Both the position numbers and the translations under genes were made by a program. From NCBI GenBank assembly GCA_010093705.1, contig MU006111.1, positions 186,001 to 250,000 on the forward strand: a stretch of DNA of 64,000 bases, given 5' to 3'. Positions 11,329 to 23,190 of this stretch are shown here, piece after piece; positions within the stretch are counted from its first letter, which is position 1; every line of letters begins with the position of its first letter. The DNA comes from Patellaria atrata CBS 101060 (Eukaryota; Ascomycota; Dothideomycetes; Patellariales; Patellariaceae). Below the pieces are notes generated by a model, which saw only the letters and a program-made list of their open reading frames with translations, searched no databases and had not been told where the DNA came from.

Positions 11329-12690
11329 CTACTTTGCATAGTGACACTTCACACCCCTATATACCTTCTCCCCTTCCGTCGCCTCCACCTTCTTTGCCCT
11401 CCTCAATGCCTCCTTCTCTAACCGGCTACCAATCTCCTCTCTCCACCTCTCAATCTCCACAAAAGCCCCCCGAAACCTCTCCATACCATAAACCGCTCCT
11501 AACACTCTCCCAAAATGACCCCTCACCGCTTTCTTCGCCTCCAATACAATATCTTCCAACAAACCCAGCGTCCCCTCGTCGAACCCCACGCCCCCGTTGT
11601 CCATCTCTTTCAACAGGGAGATGATGCCGTCAAAATTCCCGTACCGCATCCAGTAGATCCCGATTAGCTCGTTGTAGAGTAAAGTGCTTGCACCGAGGGC
11701 GTAGGAGGAGCGGCCGAGGGATTTGACGGTGGGGAGGATGTTGAGGACAAGAGAGGATGCAGGGAAGGAGGAGCGGAGTTGCCGGGTTGATAGGAGGAGG
11801 AGGGTGGGGTAATTGGGAGCGAAAGACGCGAGGGTGTGCCAACTGCTTTGGGCAAATGCCTGGAGCTTCTCTCGGGCGTTGTCTTCGGTAGGGCTTTCTA
11901 TCTTGGCTTTAGGCAGTCTGCCTGGCTTTTTGGACGTCTCTTTTGCGGGTTCGGGATCCTCATCAAGTTTAAGTCGCTTGATGACGGAGAAGACTTCTCT
12001 CTCGAGGACGTCCCAAAGTTCGACGTCGGTTTTAGCGGTACGGAGGAGGGTTTCAATCCTATTTGCTTCTTCGCTCTGCTTCGTCTGGATGGGAAGGACT
12101 TCTTCTTCGGTTAGTTGTAGTCGAGCTTGTTCAATATCCCCAAGCTCTTCCTGGGCACCATGTCGTTTCATCATTGATTCAAGAACTGGCGGCATGCGCA
12201 CTTCTACTTCTCGTCTCCGTGGCTTCTGGGGTCGCTCATTATCTGCTTTAAGTTCTTGTTGTACTGATTTGATCCCTGCAGCTATCCCAAACAACCGTTC
12301 GAATGCTGCACGCTCCTGATCCGTTATCGTAGATGGTTGCGTGTATCCTCTACTATCCTCTCTGCTTAAAATATCTTGTTCTAGTTCTTCTAACTCTGTT
12401 GCGCTTTGCTTCTCTTTCGTTTCGCTATCAAACGGGAGATAGTCGGAGTCGTGATAAATCTTCGGTTCCCAAAGATTTTGGGGACGGTTCTTCCCAGCCC
12501 ACCCATAGCTTATGCGTCTCGAGTTGGGATGCGCATGAGTTCGTTCGGGCGCTGAACTATGAGAGTAGTGATCCTGCTGAATGGTACGTGTCTGATAGAG
12601 GAATGGTAGGAGAGTCGTAGAAGGAGCAATTGGTTGGACAATAGTATTCCATAGCGTAGATCGACATCGGAGAGTCCTATAATTACTCAT
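11329..12690 (-). CDS. MTF2: Mitochondrial MTF2-like protein
   Basis: Intronless, 453 aa. Yeast Mtf2/Nam1 is needed for processing and translation of mitochondrial mRNAs and couples to mitochondrial RNA polymerase. The N-terminus is Arg/Ser/Thr-rich with few acidic residues, as expected of a mitochondrial presequence. The middle is charged and variable. The C-terminal Mtf2-like domain is recognisable from VELWDVLEREVFSVIKRLK, through LQAFAQSSWHTLASFAPNYP, to SALGASTLLYNELIGIYW-like residues (YALGASTLLYNELIGIYWMR), then a DGIISLLKEMDNGGVGFDE hairpin. The start lies 181 nt from the CMR1 start on the other strand, so the two probably share a promoter. The family call rests on the C-terminal domain; the exact role is inferred. 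Confidence 0.82.
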   Translation of the reverse strand: MSNYRTLRCRSTLWNTIVQPIAPSTTLLPFLYQTRTIQQDHYSHSSAPERTHAHPNSRRISYGWAGKNRPQNLWEPKIYHDSDYLPFDSETKEKQSATELEELEQDILSREDSRGYTQPSTITDQERAAFERLFGIAAGIKSVQQELKADNERPQKPRRREVEVRMPPVLESMMKRHGAQEELGDIEQARLQLTEEEVLPIQTKQSEEANRIETLLRTAKTDVELWDVLEREVFSVIKRLKLDEDPEPAKETSKKPGRLPKAKIESPTEDNAREKLQAFAQSSWHTLASFAPNYPTLLLLSTRQLRSSFPASSLVLNILPTVKSLGRSSYALGASTLLYNELIGIYWMRYGNFDGIISLLKEMDNGGVGFDEGTLGLLEDIVLEAKKAVRGHFGRVLGAVYGMERFRGAFVEIERWREEIGSRLEKEALRRAKKVEATEGEKVYRGVKCHYAK

Positions 12691-12871
12691 TTTAAAGGAA
12701 CGTCAGATGGAAAGATTTAAACGATGAGGTCGGGTAGCACCGAAAGGAGGCATTAAACTTGGGGCTTGGCATGACGCGCGAACCTGTGAGTTCGTGCTTT
12801 GACTTCGCGATCTACGCGTAACCATCCATCTCCGCTGGAATCCGCATCGAACCTCAACTACACCCGTCCGT
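12691..12871. promoter_or_regulatory. Short bidirectional promoter, MTF2 / CMR1
   Basis: Only 181 nt separate the divergent start codons, so both core promoters and both leaders must fit in this interval. No known element is identified. Confidence 0.6.
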
Positions 12872-14593
12872 ATGAACATGGCGCGCAGCAAGGCTACCGA
12901 ATTATCGGAGTACGAACTCCAGCGACAGGAGAAAATCGCGAAGAATCAGGAACTCCTTCGCAGCCTTCAATTGGAAGCTGCTTCGTCAGGTCTCGCCCCC
13001 TCGAAGTCGCGCTCCGCAACACCCTCAAAGAGTACAAAAAAGAAAGCAACTCCCGTAAAGAGGGTGAAAGAAGAAATTTTACCACGGCGCACATCTTCTA
13101 GGCTCCGAGGTATTGTGGCCGATAGTGAGGTTGCGAAACGCAAAGCTGAGGAAGAATATACCGCGGTGCAAGAGGCAGAAAGGGCTAAACGACAACGGGT
13201 CAGCGATGACCTCAATTTGGGCGATATCGTTGTCGGTGGAAAGCATTGGAATCAGAGCGGTAATTTTCTCGTTGGCGTGGGCCCTGCAAGACCCAACGAG
13301 AGAACATTCTCCGTCGAAGATGTTAAGGAAACGACGGATAAAGAATTAAAAGCTCTTAGGGAGAAGATGAGTGGATTAGAATTATGGGAAGATTATGAAC
13401 CAAATAGTATATCCCGTATTATTACATCCTATGTTCGCTTCAGCTAATCATATCAGGAATCAAGATAACACCAGAGAGAATTGTACGTCTATCATGCCTA
13501 TCTGTAGTTAATCTTTCGGACTAACCATAGCAGTACTCACTGGGGTTCCACCCTACGCGAGACAAAGCATTGATCTTCGGGGGCGACAAATTAGGGAATA
13601 TGGGCATTTTCGACAATTCCCAATCAGTCCCGGAAGTGAAAGCAGAAGATGAAGACGAGGAAGAAGAAGTTGAGGGACCTCCCATCACGACTCTGAAACC
13701 CCATACCCGCACCATTTGCGACTTCAAGTTTAGTCCTTCTGATTATAATGTTTTATATACAGCTTCATACGATTCCTCAATTCGAAAGATGGATCTAGCG
13801 AAAAGCGTTGCTATCGAGGTCTATGCTCCAGCAGACAAGAGTGTAGACGCCCCTGTCTCCGCCATAGACATGAGTCACACTGACGCGCACACCATATACT
13901 TCACCACGTTAGAAGGAGCATTTGGAATGCATGATATACGTACCAAACCTACCGATACCGAGACCTATCAACTCTCGGAAAAGAAAATCGGTGGGTTCAC
14001 TTTACATCCACTACACCCTCATCTCGTAGCAACAGCATCCTTAGATCGAACTTTGAAGATATGGGATCTTCGGAAAATAAGTGGAAAGGATGAGTGGCGG
14101 ATCCCATCTTTGGTGGGCGAGCATGAGAGCAGGCTATCTGTCTCGCATGCAGCTTTCAACTCTGCGGGTCAGGTTGCAACGGCTTCGTACGATGATACAG
14201 TTAAGATTCATGATTTCAGCGGTTGCGGGGACTGGAAAGTAGGGATGTCCCTAACGGACGCACAATTAAAGCCGGCCACGATCATTCCACATAATAATCA
14301 GACCGGACGATGGGTTACTATGTAAGTTCCCAGTATAGACAAACTTACAGCATATGACTGATCATTCGTGCAGACTACGTGCTCAATGGCAACTGCAACC
14401 CGAAGACGGTATACCGCGATTTTGCATTGGCAATATGAACAGATTCGTGGATATCTACACGAGTAAGGGCCAACAGCTCGCCCAGCTTGGAGGAGAAGGG
14501 ATTACGGCTGTCCCTGCTGTAGCGAAGTTCCACCCGAGTATAAATTGGGTTGCAGGGGGCACAGCTAGTGGCAAACTATGTTTATGGATGTAA
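12872..14593 (+). CDS. CMR1: CMR1/WDR76-type WD40 protein, DNA-damage linked
   Basis: CMR1 is a nuclear WD40 protein that binds DNA and histones and gathers at damage-induced intranuclear sites. Exons are 12872-13406, 13457-13482 (26 nt), 13534-14321 and 14374-14593, giving 522 aa, the same length as the yeast protein. The N-terminus holds [20 protein letters not shown], a basic region and the RTSSRLRGI motif typical of the family. WD repeats follow, with [10 protein letters not shown]-like blades, [11 protein letters not shown] and [10 protein letters not shown], then GRWVTILRAQWQ and the closing SGKLCLWM. The 26-nt micro-exon restores ..[18 protein letters not shown] second ATG two codons downstream could also be used. 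Confidence 0.92.
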
Positions 14594-15687
14594 TTGGCGA
14601 TAGGGATCAATACGTATATTTCTTGTGGCGTTTTAAGTCTTGGCAGCAAGCTCGTATGTCGCTTGACTATGTCGGGTTATAAGTCGGATATTATCTGTCA
14701 AGGAAACGTCAGGTTATGCCTTAGGGGCTAGGAGTACCTTTGTTACTTGTATCTGTATTCCCAGCGGTTAGACGGAGCAGGAATCATCACAACCTCGCTA
14801 TGAGCATCATATATATGCGTCATTCTCCTTTTTGACTAGCTTTGTTTGACTAATAGCGCCCATGACTGCTTTCAAGTTGCTGACAATCGAGTGACGTTTG
14901 TAACAACATCGCGGACCAGTCTCAAGGTCAATACGGATTACTGTAATCCGTTCGACGTATACCTTACGATTTTCGAACTTGAATCGGCGTTTGGGTAGAA
15001 CAATCGAAATACGATCAGGAATTCTGATATTCGCTTTCCCGTAATAGAAGTTACGGCTTCAAGGAGTTTTCAGGTCAGGTTCAGACGCGATGTTCTCGCT
15101 TCTTGTAGGACTCCGCCAAACTTAATCCTGACCGCATCCTCCTAACGCAAGGCACGCATCTCTCTCCGGAGCCAGCTATGGAGGAGAGCAATACATTATG
15201 TCGAAGGAGTAGTTTCTAATATATTTAATCTTTCTCTTTATAAATCGTCACGGCCGATTGACAGCGGTCATACTTTCGTTCTTTTTCCTCTTGTTAAAAA
15301 CGCGTCTATTAGGTTATGGCATGTTACCTGAACGAGCGCTTAAGTTCTAATTACTCACGACCTATATGACTTCCACTCTTTGGAGACTTATGGTATCCGT
15401 TTGTCACTCTCTAGACTGTTGACTCATGTCCAATCATCTCACACCTTGTCGAACTTTTTGTATATCTGTTCGCTCCAGCTACTTTTCAAACCGTAGGACA
15501 TAGGCGCGTGATTACAATTGTTAGAATGCATCCTCTGAGGCGTTATCATCCTATTCAGATCGACATTCACATTTATTTGTTCGTGATTTTTTTTTTAACA
15601 AAACATCAAACCGCACAACATCAGATTTCGCAACGGCAAAAACTGAGACGTCTCCGATGATATGTCTTGCGGAGTAAATTCATCAAG
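14594..15687. other. Gene-free 1.1 kb upstream of the DNA methyltransferase
   Basis: No ORF of note on either strand and no transposon signature. It presumably holds the CMR1 3' end and the DIM-2 promoter. An additional 5' coding exon of DIM-2 could lie here but I could not identify one. Confidence 0.45.
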
Positions 15688-18600
15688 ATGTCTCCTCATA
15701 TCAAAAACAGTCAATCAAGAGTCTACGGAGTTAAATCTGGAGACCTGGTGTACCCGAAATCTCAGTATCATGGCTGGGTGCCACCCGCCGAAGAAGTCAC
15801 GGAGAGGGTAGCAATCGAAAAGCTCATAGTTGGTCATGTCCAGTTGTTCATACGTTATGTAGATACTAAATCGAGCATATAGGGCTCATTTCATATTGGC
15901 CGCGAAGAGACTCATCGATCGGCCACCTACGTACGACAAGCTTCTCTACCGGATGACTTCGTTTCCTTTACATTGTCCCAGTTCTCAATCTATAGGCCCG
16001 AGAGTCCACATCACATCAAAACCGGTTGGGATAGAACAACGAGGGATTTTGAAATGGAGCCATTAAGTCTACTCAATTCGAATGTCGGAGCACCAACGTT
16101 TTGTTTCGATGGAGTCTTGAAACACAACGGGGTATCAATTTACGTGAAGAAAGTCGCATTTCAAATTCTAGCCATTGACGGCTATGGAGATAAAGACGTT
16201 TATTCCGTGAGAGAGGGAATCTATATTCAAACTCCCTTAGCTAAAATCCACAATATTTGGTATCGACTCGCAGAGCCTTCCCCTGAATATCGGCGTTTTC
16301 ATGACCCGTTCCTATGGGTTGCCGACCTGGCAAAACATTTTGTAGACTTTGGACTGGAGAATGACCAGATCAAGATCCACGACTTCCGAAAGAAATTCTA
16401 CAACTGGATCAATAGACGTGGCGGATCAAAAGTTCAAAAATGGCTACATCAGTTCGGGAAGACTGACTTCTGTACGACAGTCAACGCGAATATACTCTTT
16501 CTCTGGAAAGAATGTGTCGATATTAACCCTGGATCATGGAACTTTAGAATCTGGAAGGAAATCCACCCCAAACAACTTGAGGCTATCGAGCAACAGCCAT
16601 CTATCGAGAAAAGGACCGTCGTTACGCCTTTCGTTTTTGAGTGTTTCAAGCATATGTACTTTTCAATGTTTCTTGAACCGCGTTGTCCAACTAAAGGAGC
16701 AGTTATCGCAGCTCATAAAGAACGATTGATTTCTCACTCTTTCGTTCTAAATTCCAAGAAGCCTTGCAATACATTCCATAGTGAAGATTTACCTATACGA
16801 CCTTCGGACAAGGTCACAAAAGTTTCCAATGCGCAAGTGCGCGTCGGCGATGTCATTGGGATACCAAGAGATAGTGAGACCGTTTGGAAAGATAAATCCG
16901 ATATCTGGTTGGCCTACGTCCAAGGTGTTCAATGCACATCAAAAGGAGATCAGTATCTTCATGTTATCTGGTTATACCGACCTCAAGACACCACACTTTC
17001 TACGCGTTATCCTATCGCAAACGAATTGTTCTTTTCCGATCACTGCAACTGTGCAGATGCAAGGCTATACACTAAAGAAATTACTTGTAGTATTGATGTC
17101 GAATTCTTTCCAAAGACATTACAATCAAAGTCTAGGTATATTGTCAGACAGAAGTATATGACTACCGACCACGCCTTTGCGACACTTACCAAAAAGGACT
17201 TTCGATGTCCGTGTGGGTCGAATACCTCTGGTCCCTCCTTGTTGTCCGACATCGCAATTGGCGATGCAGTTCTGGTCCATCATTCAAGTGGTGTTCTAGA
17301 GCCCGTAATCATAGTCGATGTCGTTCGAAGCTCGGAAGAGATTATGGTGCGGGAGATGCTTAGACGTGCCCGGGATTTGAAGCAGGAATCCGAACCGAAT
17401 GAGCTGGTATGGACCAACAACGTCCTTATCATACCAGCTAAACACGTTGAGCGAAAGTGTCATATTCGATATATGAGTCGATCTAAGGCGGTTAAACTCT
17501 TTCCGTATAACCGTAAGGGGTCCTTGGATTGCTTTTTCTTCAGCACGCTGCTACAAGAAGATGGAATTCTGGTTACCATGCCACCACCTGAGCTAGGGTC
17601 CTTTCATAAAGCATTTGCGCCTATCCCTTCAGGTATGAAGCCCTTAGCTGGACTTGATCTCTTTTGCGGCGGAGGAAACTTTGCTCTAGGTCTTGAGGAA
17701 CTAGGTGCAGTAAAGTTCGTGCAAGCTGTCGACTGGGACAAGGCAGCTGTACACACACGCTATGCAAATATTCGCAATGAGAACGAAACGGCGATATTCT
17801 TTGGCTCCGTGAACGACTATCTTGCGCAAGCAATGATCGGTTCATTGTCAGTAGCAAGAATCGGTGAAATCGATTTTGGTTCTGCAGGCTCTCCGTGTCC
17901 CGGTTTTTCCACTTTACAACCGAATAAACAAAGCGACGATTCCTTGCGTAATGCGTCTATGGTGGCATCTGTAGCTTCTTTCTGCGATTTCTACCGACCC
18001 CGGCATTTGATACTGGAGAACGTGGTTCCCATGGCCCATAAGATAGCAAGAACCGACCAGAATGTGCTCTCTCAGATGTTATGCGCTTTAGTTGGGATGG
18101 GATATCAAGTTCGACAATTCATTGCTGATGCTTGGTCTTTTGGCGAGTGCCAGAGCCGATCAAGGTTGTTGATCATGGCGACGGCGCCGGGTTATACGCT
18201 ACCTGAGTTGCCCAATCTGACCCACGCACACCCAACAGGAAAAGGCAATGAGACATTAGGGAAAGGTGTGAACGGAACCTATTTCTGTGAGCGTCGGTTT
18301 GTGCCGACTCCATTCCCTTTCACTACAGCGGAAGAAGCCTTCAGAGACCTCCCAACCATCGGCGACTCGCGCGTCCAAATATGTGTTCCGGCCCCCGATC
18401 ACAGAACTACACGCATAGAGAGACCAATCACTCGAGCGCTTATAAACATGGTACCTGTTTTACCACCTCAGCAAAACTTCGTGAAAGCAGTGCGATCGGG
18501 CCATATGGGCAAACCACAGCTTGAGCGGTGGTGGAACACCTCCAATTCTGGACACAAGAGAGCACCTAATAGCAAAGGGTGGCAACGGATTGTCGCAGAC

Positions 18601-19479
18601 AAATTGGTTCCTACCATCACGACGAGACAGAACCCGTCTGATGCATTTGTTGGCGCCACTATACACTGGAAAGATCCACGCTGTCTTACAGTTATGGAAG
18701 GTCGCCGCGCCCAGGGGGTACCCGATGATGAGGTTATTGTTGGTCACCCAGCTGAACAATGGAAGATTGTGGGAAACAGCGTCTCACGCAGGACTGCGAA
18801 TGCTTCAGGGCTGTCTTTTCTGCGAGCATGCATCGCAGATTATGGGAAGGGTAGAGATATTAGGAAGAAGCAGCTTAACAGGCATCAGGGGAAAGGAGAG
18901 GGCGTGTTGTTGCAAGCCGTAGTCGTGGATAACGAAGACTTGGAGCGGGAATCTTACAGAACTGTTAGTGAAACTGAAGATGTTGACTCCTGGAACGGAT
19001 GTTCCATTCCAACGGATGTGGAAGAATATCATCGTATCGTGCTAGACGGTAAAGCCATTGTCTTTAATAGAAAAGTCACCGCAGCGGCACCTCCTCCAGG
19101 TAAATCATTCAAAGGCGTTTTCGAAACCGAAGAGTCACCAGATCCCATCAGCCTCGACCAGGAGCCCAGATACTACTCTTCAACTAAAGGTGCTCTGCAG
19201 CGTTCTACGCAAGATCCACACCTCCCGAGCAGCTCAGGCTCGAGCGCCGATAAGCCCAGACCCGCTCCAACTGGAAGGATGAAAGAATTAAAGAGGAATG
19301 AAGACGGTGCTGATGAGTTTAGTCCCGTCACACCTGGAAGGGTGAACGGTATCAAGAGGAAGGCAGATGAGTTCGAACTTCCAACTCCCGAGTTTCATGC
19401 ACGAAGGCCATCGCTACCATCAAGAGCGCGAGAAAGCGAGGGTGAAGGTGAAACCTGGTTCGGAAAGAAAGCATGGTAG
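15688..19479 (+). CDS. dim-2: DIM-2-type DNA (cytosine-5) methyltransferase
   Basis: DIM-2 methylates cytosines in repeat-derived DNA marked by H3K9me3 in Pezizomycotina. Two exons, 15688-15828 and 15883-19479, give about 1245 aa. The N-terminal PPAEEVTERVAIEKLI..DDFVSFTLSQFSIY and YYFDGVLK-like CFDGVLKHNGVSIYV match DIM-2. Two BAH-like segments lie at about residues 340-440 and 485-570. The catalytic domain has motif I LDLFCGGGNF (about 636), motif IV AGSPCPGFS with the catalytic Cys near 717, motif VI LILENV, motif VIII QSRSRLLI and motif X VGNSVSR (about 1010), so all key motifs are present. The 54-nt intron is in phase and contains the only in-frame stop. The N-terminus is shorter than in Neurospora, so an upstream exon may be missing. 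Confidence 0.92.
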
Positions 19480-19641
19480 CGTTTTGGGTATTAGGGTAAC
19501 ATATAAGCAAATTTCGACGTGGAATAGGGAGGTCAACGGAAGTAGGGGCCGAGGGTGCGGGTAAGGCTCAGTCCGGGCTATCCCGTTTATACGATATGTG
19601 GGATATTAATGGTATCGGGTGATGAGGTTACTTTCTCAGTA

Positions 19642-19666
19642 GTGGTGGTGGTGGTGGTGGTGGTGG
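19642..19666 (+). repeat. (GTG)n microsatellite
   Basis: Eight uninterrupted GTG units lie about 160 nt downstream of the DIM-2 stop. Confidence 0.95.
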
Positions 19667-22600
19667 ATACATAGTATAGTTAGGATTCTATCTCACCGAG
19701 GCATAAATGTGAATTCAGCTTGTTAACGACTTCTAAGAAGAAAGAATCGGAAAGATCTTACATCTCAGTCGCTTTATCAGAGCATTTATCATTCAGCGCA
19801 TAGTTGGTAAATGTCCCGTTTGGAGTTATCCCTCTAAGATTCCCTTGTGATACTCGTATATCTCACGTTACCATAAGATCTCTATAACTGATAATCCAAG
19901 GCGTCCAGAATCAGCGACCCTGGTCCGTTGTTGTCCAATTACCTGATACGTGGAGGATCTGACAAGAAAATAGCTTTCGGCTTCGGGGTCTGTTCCTTAT
20001 CGGTTGTCATCCCTGGACTGTTCTACATGAATGAGTCGGGAGTGCTCCATCACTCAACCCGATGAAATAGAAGGAGTGCTTTCAGCGGATAAGAGATAGC
20101 GAGGGGAACAAGAACTGAAAGTGAACTGATAAAAGCAGCTCATGATAACTATGCACAACTTCAAACAAAGTCGCCTGATAGGCGTGTAGAAAGTCGAAGG
20201 ACTCTGCTTTTGTGTGCGAAACAACATATGTAGGGCTGAAGATAAAAAAAATCCGGCGTAACAATATGGAACTCCTCGATCGGAGCTTGCGGCTTTGGGA
20301 CCTTGGGGAGCCGTTTTAGCTTGACAGCAAATCAATATGTGAACCACGAACAGGTCAAAGGCCGAAGGTAGACTCTTAAAAGAAACAATTTCAGCTGTTC
20401 ATATATCCAGGTGGATGGGGACCACGTTCTCTGTTTGGAGCTCAGTTACGGTAGTGAGCATCAATCAGTCTGAAAGTGCCGGCCAAATTGGACTTGCAGA
20501 TCGCTGTGGGTTCCCTCCACCCAGGCAGGCTCTGGTCCAGTAGTAGTGGTCTCAAAAGGTGGTCCCTTACTTGTGCTTCTTTTCTTTCGGTGGGAATAAC
20601 CGCCGTCTTATGGATGAAATCCTAGAGTGCTGTGGTAAGTGACTTTTTCATGGGGCTGAAACGGTGATTTGAGGGCCTTGCAAAGTCAGCAATTTAACCA
20701 TATTGGGTCAACCAATCAACGCCCGTTACCGATAATAAAAATGTCACGGGATTTGGCATTAATGGGTGATTGTTTACTTCTTGGCAAGTCGCGTCTTGCC
20801 GTGTTCAAACTTGACCGGTCGCTGAGTCGAGATCCTCCTCGAGGCCTTGCAAGTCAGCCAGTGCCTAAATTCGAGTAGCAAACCAGCGATGGCGTAAGAT
20901 AACCGAACCTTGCAAGTCCGAGACGAAGGCGAGACGCCAGATGCTCGTCGTAGCCACTCAGCGTTTGACCCTTTGCTCTTTGCTTTACCGCTGTGCGTCT
21001 CGATCGAAGACCAGCTCTCCACATCGAAAGAGGGCGTGCAGACTGGTGTACTGTACAAGTAATCAAGCGTCGGGAAGTCCGGGCTGTTAACCTCTCCATG
21101 TTTGTCGTGCTGACTGCTGACAGGTATGAATATTTGGGGGGAGTAGTGGGGTTGACATTATTGACAACACCGACCAAGACCTTTCCGGATATCGAAATCA
21201 ACTTTTCTTGATCTCCCATTATTCTTCCCGCTCAAACACGCGAGAAATGTCGTCACCGATGTGCAATTGAATAGATTAAAACGAACTCGTAAAAGTTTCC
21301 GATTTGCGTGCGGAGACACGATTAACAATTTGGTCTAGCATCACAAGGCGAAAGCCATTTCCAAATACGCCACTTTAACCGGTTTGAGAGGATCGAAAAG
21401 GGGACACGGGCCGTCTGTCGGTACAAGGCATCAAACGCTTGGTTGCTATGGGTATGTTAAAGCTGTTGCTTGACTTGCTTCAGCTTTTTAACTTGCTTTG
21501 AGCCTTCCATTATTGCAGGTGAGCGCTTGACGAGTTTTTTTTTTTAAAAAAAAAAAAAAAAAACACGGCAAAGAAAAGACGTACGAATTAGACTAAACTG
21601 AGCTGAAAATGGTCTTTTGATCCTTCGGCTTATCGGACGAGAAGCCAATCACGATGATATCCTCATCCTTCGGTAACAAAGCCGCTTCCCTGATTTTTCA
21701 CAAATTCAAGATTCGAGCAAGCACGATACAATAAGAATGCTAAGGAACATTATGCGTTATGACGGTATACCATTCCATTTCTACGTATGCAGTTTCATAG
21801 AGCTCTGAGTCGTGCGCGTTTCGAAGATTCACGGCTCTGACGTAGGTAAGGTAGGAGGTCCGTACACAGTACTGTCAACAACTCAAACAATAAAGCAGAG
21901 CACCGATCATAACCGTCCTAGGAGATTTTGATAATCGCCACGCGGTAAACCAGACGAATAAGCACAGTTAAATCTATCTTCTGTTTGCGGACGGGCGGAC
22001 TGCAGCTGGCTCCACGTTTTTCTGCCCTGGCAACGGAGAATTGAGGGCACGGCTTTTATATTTGCAGTGGTATTTTTGTGTGAGGTCATTCGGTGTGTCT
22101 GAAATTGATGCATCTGACATTCAGCGTTTACAGCTCACCTCTCGTAACCTTAAAACCTGATTTGCGGATGGGTTAATGCATCTTGAATACGTATGCATTC
22201 GAGACGAAAGATCTTCGATGAGATTGGAAAGAATTGCAACATCCGTGATGAGATGAATCGTCTTGGACATCTATCTTTATGCAGTGAATTTTTCAATTTT
22301 CAGTAACCGTAAGGTATAGAATTTTTATTATTAGGCGTGCATAAGGTACTCAGGCTGCATAAGGGCCTGGAAGAGCGGTGGAGCAAAGGACGGGAGTTTT
22401 TTTGCAAGGGAGTCGTGGGAATCTGTCGACCTTTAGGGTCAAGCTTAACTGGGAAAGTGCACCTCAGAAACCCCCGCCTTGCAAAACCATCCCTAGCCCT
22501 TTCCTCGCTGGGAACCCGGCTAGGCTGTTACTTCCTCACTTTGCCAGGGTTCCTGCTGCATGCAGCCGCCAGACGCACGGCATAACCAGTTGCTGAGGAG

Positions 22601-22730
22601 ACCAAAACCTCACCTTTCTTCAACTCTTCCAAATCCTCATCAAGGAACCTTTTTCTCCTTCACCTTCTTCGTTAACCTTCGTTCCTACCCTTCTCCGTCC
22701 CAAAGAAGGCCCTTAACCCATCCTCCTCGG

Positions 22731-22826
22731 GTGTCTGTGTGTCTGTGTGTGTGTGGGTGTGTATATGCGTGCGTGTGTATGCGCGTGTGTGTGTGCGTGC
22801 GTGCGTGTGTGTGTGTGTGTGTGTGT
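22731..22826 (+). repeat. TG-rich dinucleotide tract
   Basis: About 96 nt of alternating TG with scattered TGCG, TGTA and TCTG interruptions, 365 nt upstream of the CDC25 start. Alternating purine-pyrimidine DNA of this kind can adopt Z-form and is length-variable. Confidence 0.95.
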
Positions 22827-23190
22827 CCGTCGGTTGGCATTGGTCTGGGATTCCTCAGTTGCATGTAACTCACCTTAGGAACGTCCTCAAGGTATCTTAT
22901 CCCGTCCCATTGATCCAAGCAAGAGAGCAATATTTCGACCCTTCGATGCCGCGAACCTCCCGATAATACCTCTATTCGACGGACACAACACCTCATATAG
23001 CCTTATGTGCTTGAGGATATCACAGACAGCATCTTAGATCGGAATTGACTTTCTCGTCTATCGTATGCTATTACCACCCTCGTCATCCTTCAACAGCCAA
23101 TAGCCTCATTTCGATACGCCTTACTTTCGAGAAAGACTGCTTAAAGACACCAATTGATTTGGATATCCACACAAGACTTTAATCTTAATC

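Larger units (their letters stand above)
19480..23190. other. Gene-poor 3.7 kb between DIM-2 and CDC25
   Basis: No supportable gene, RNA gene or transposon. Open frames of 60-120 codons occur on both strands but lack family features. It carries a GGT microsatellite, an A/T homopolymer tract (about 21535-21564) and a long TG tract. The last kilobase before 23191 is likely the CDC25 promoter and long leader. Confidence 0.4.

Noticed and set aside
15667-15882. DIM-2 as a pseudogene with a nonsense codon
   Set aside because: The stop lies inside a well-formed 54-nt in-phase intron with a branch-like ACTAA, and all catalytic motifs downstream are intact.
19480-23190. Transposon remnant in the long gap
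   Set aside because: No transposase, reverse transcriptase, terminal repeats or strongly AT-skewed block could be recognised by eye; only simple repeats were found.
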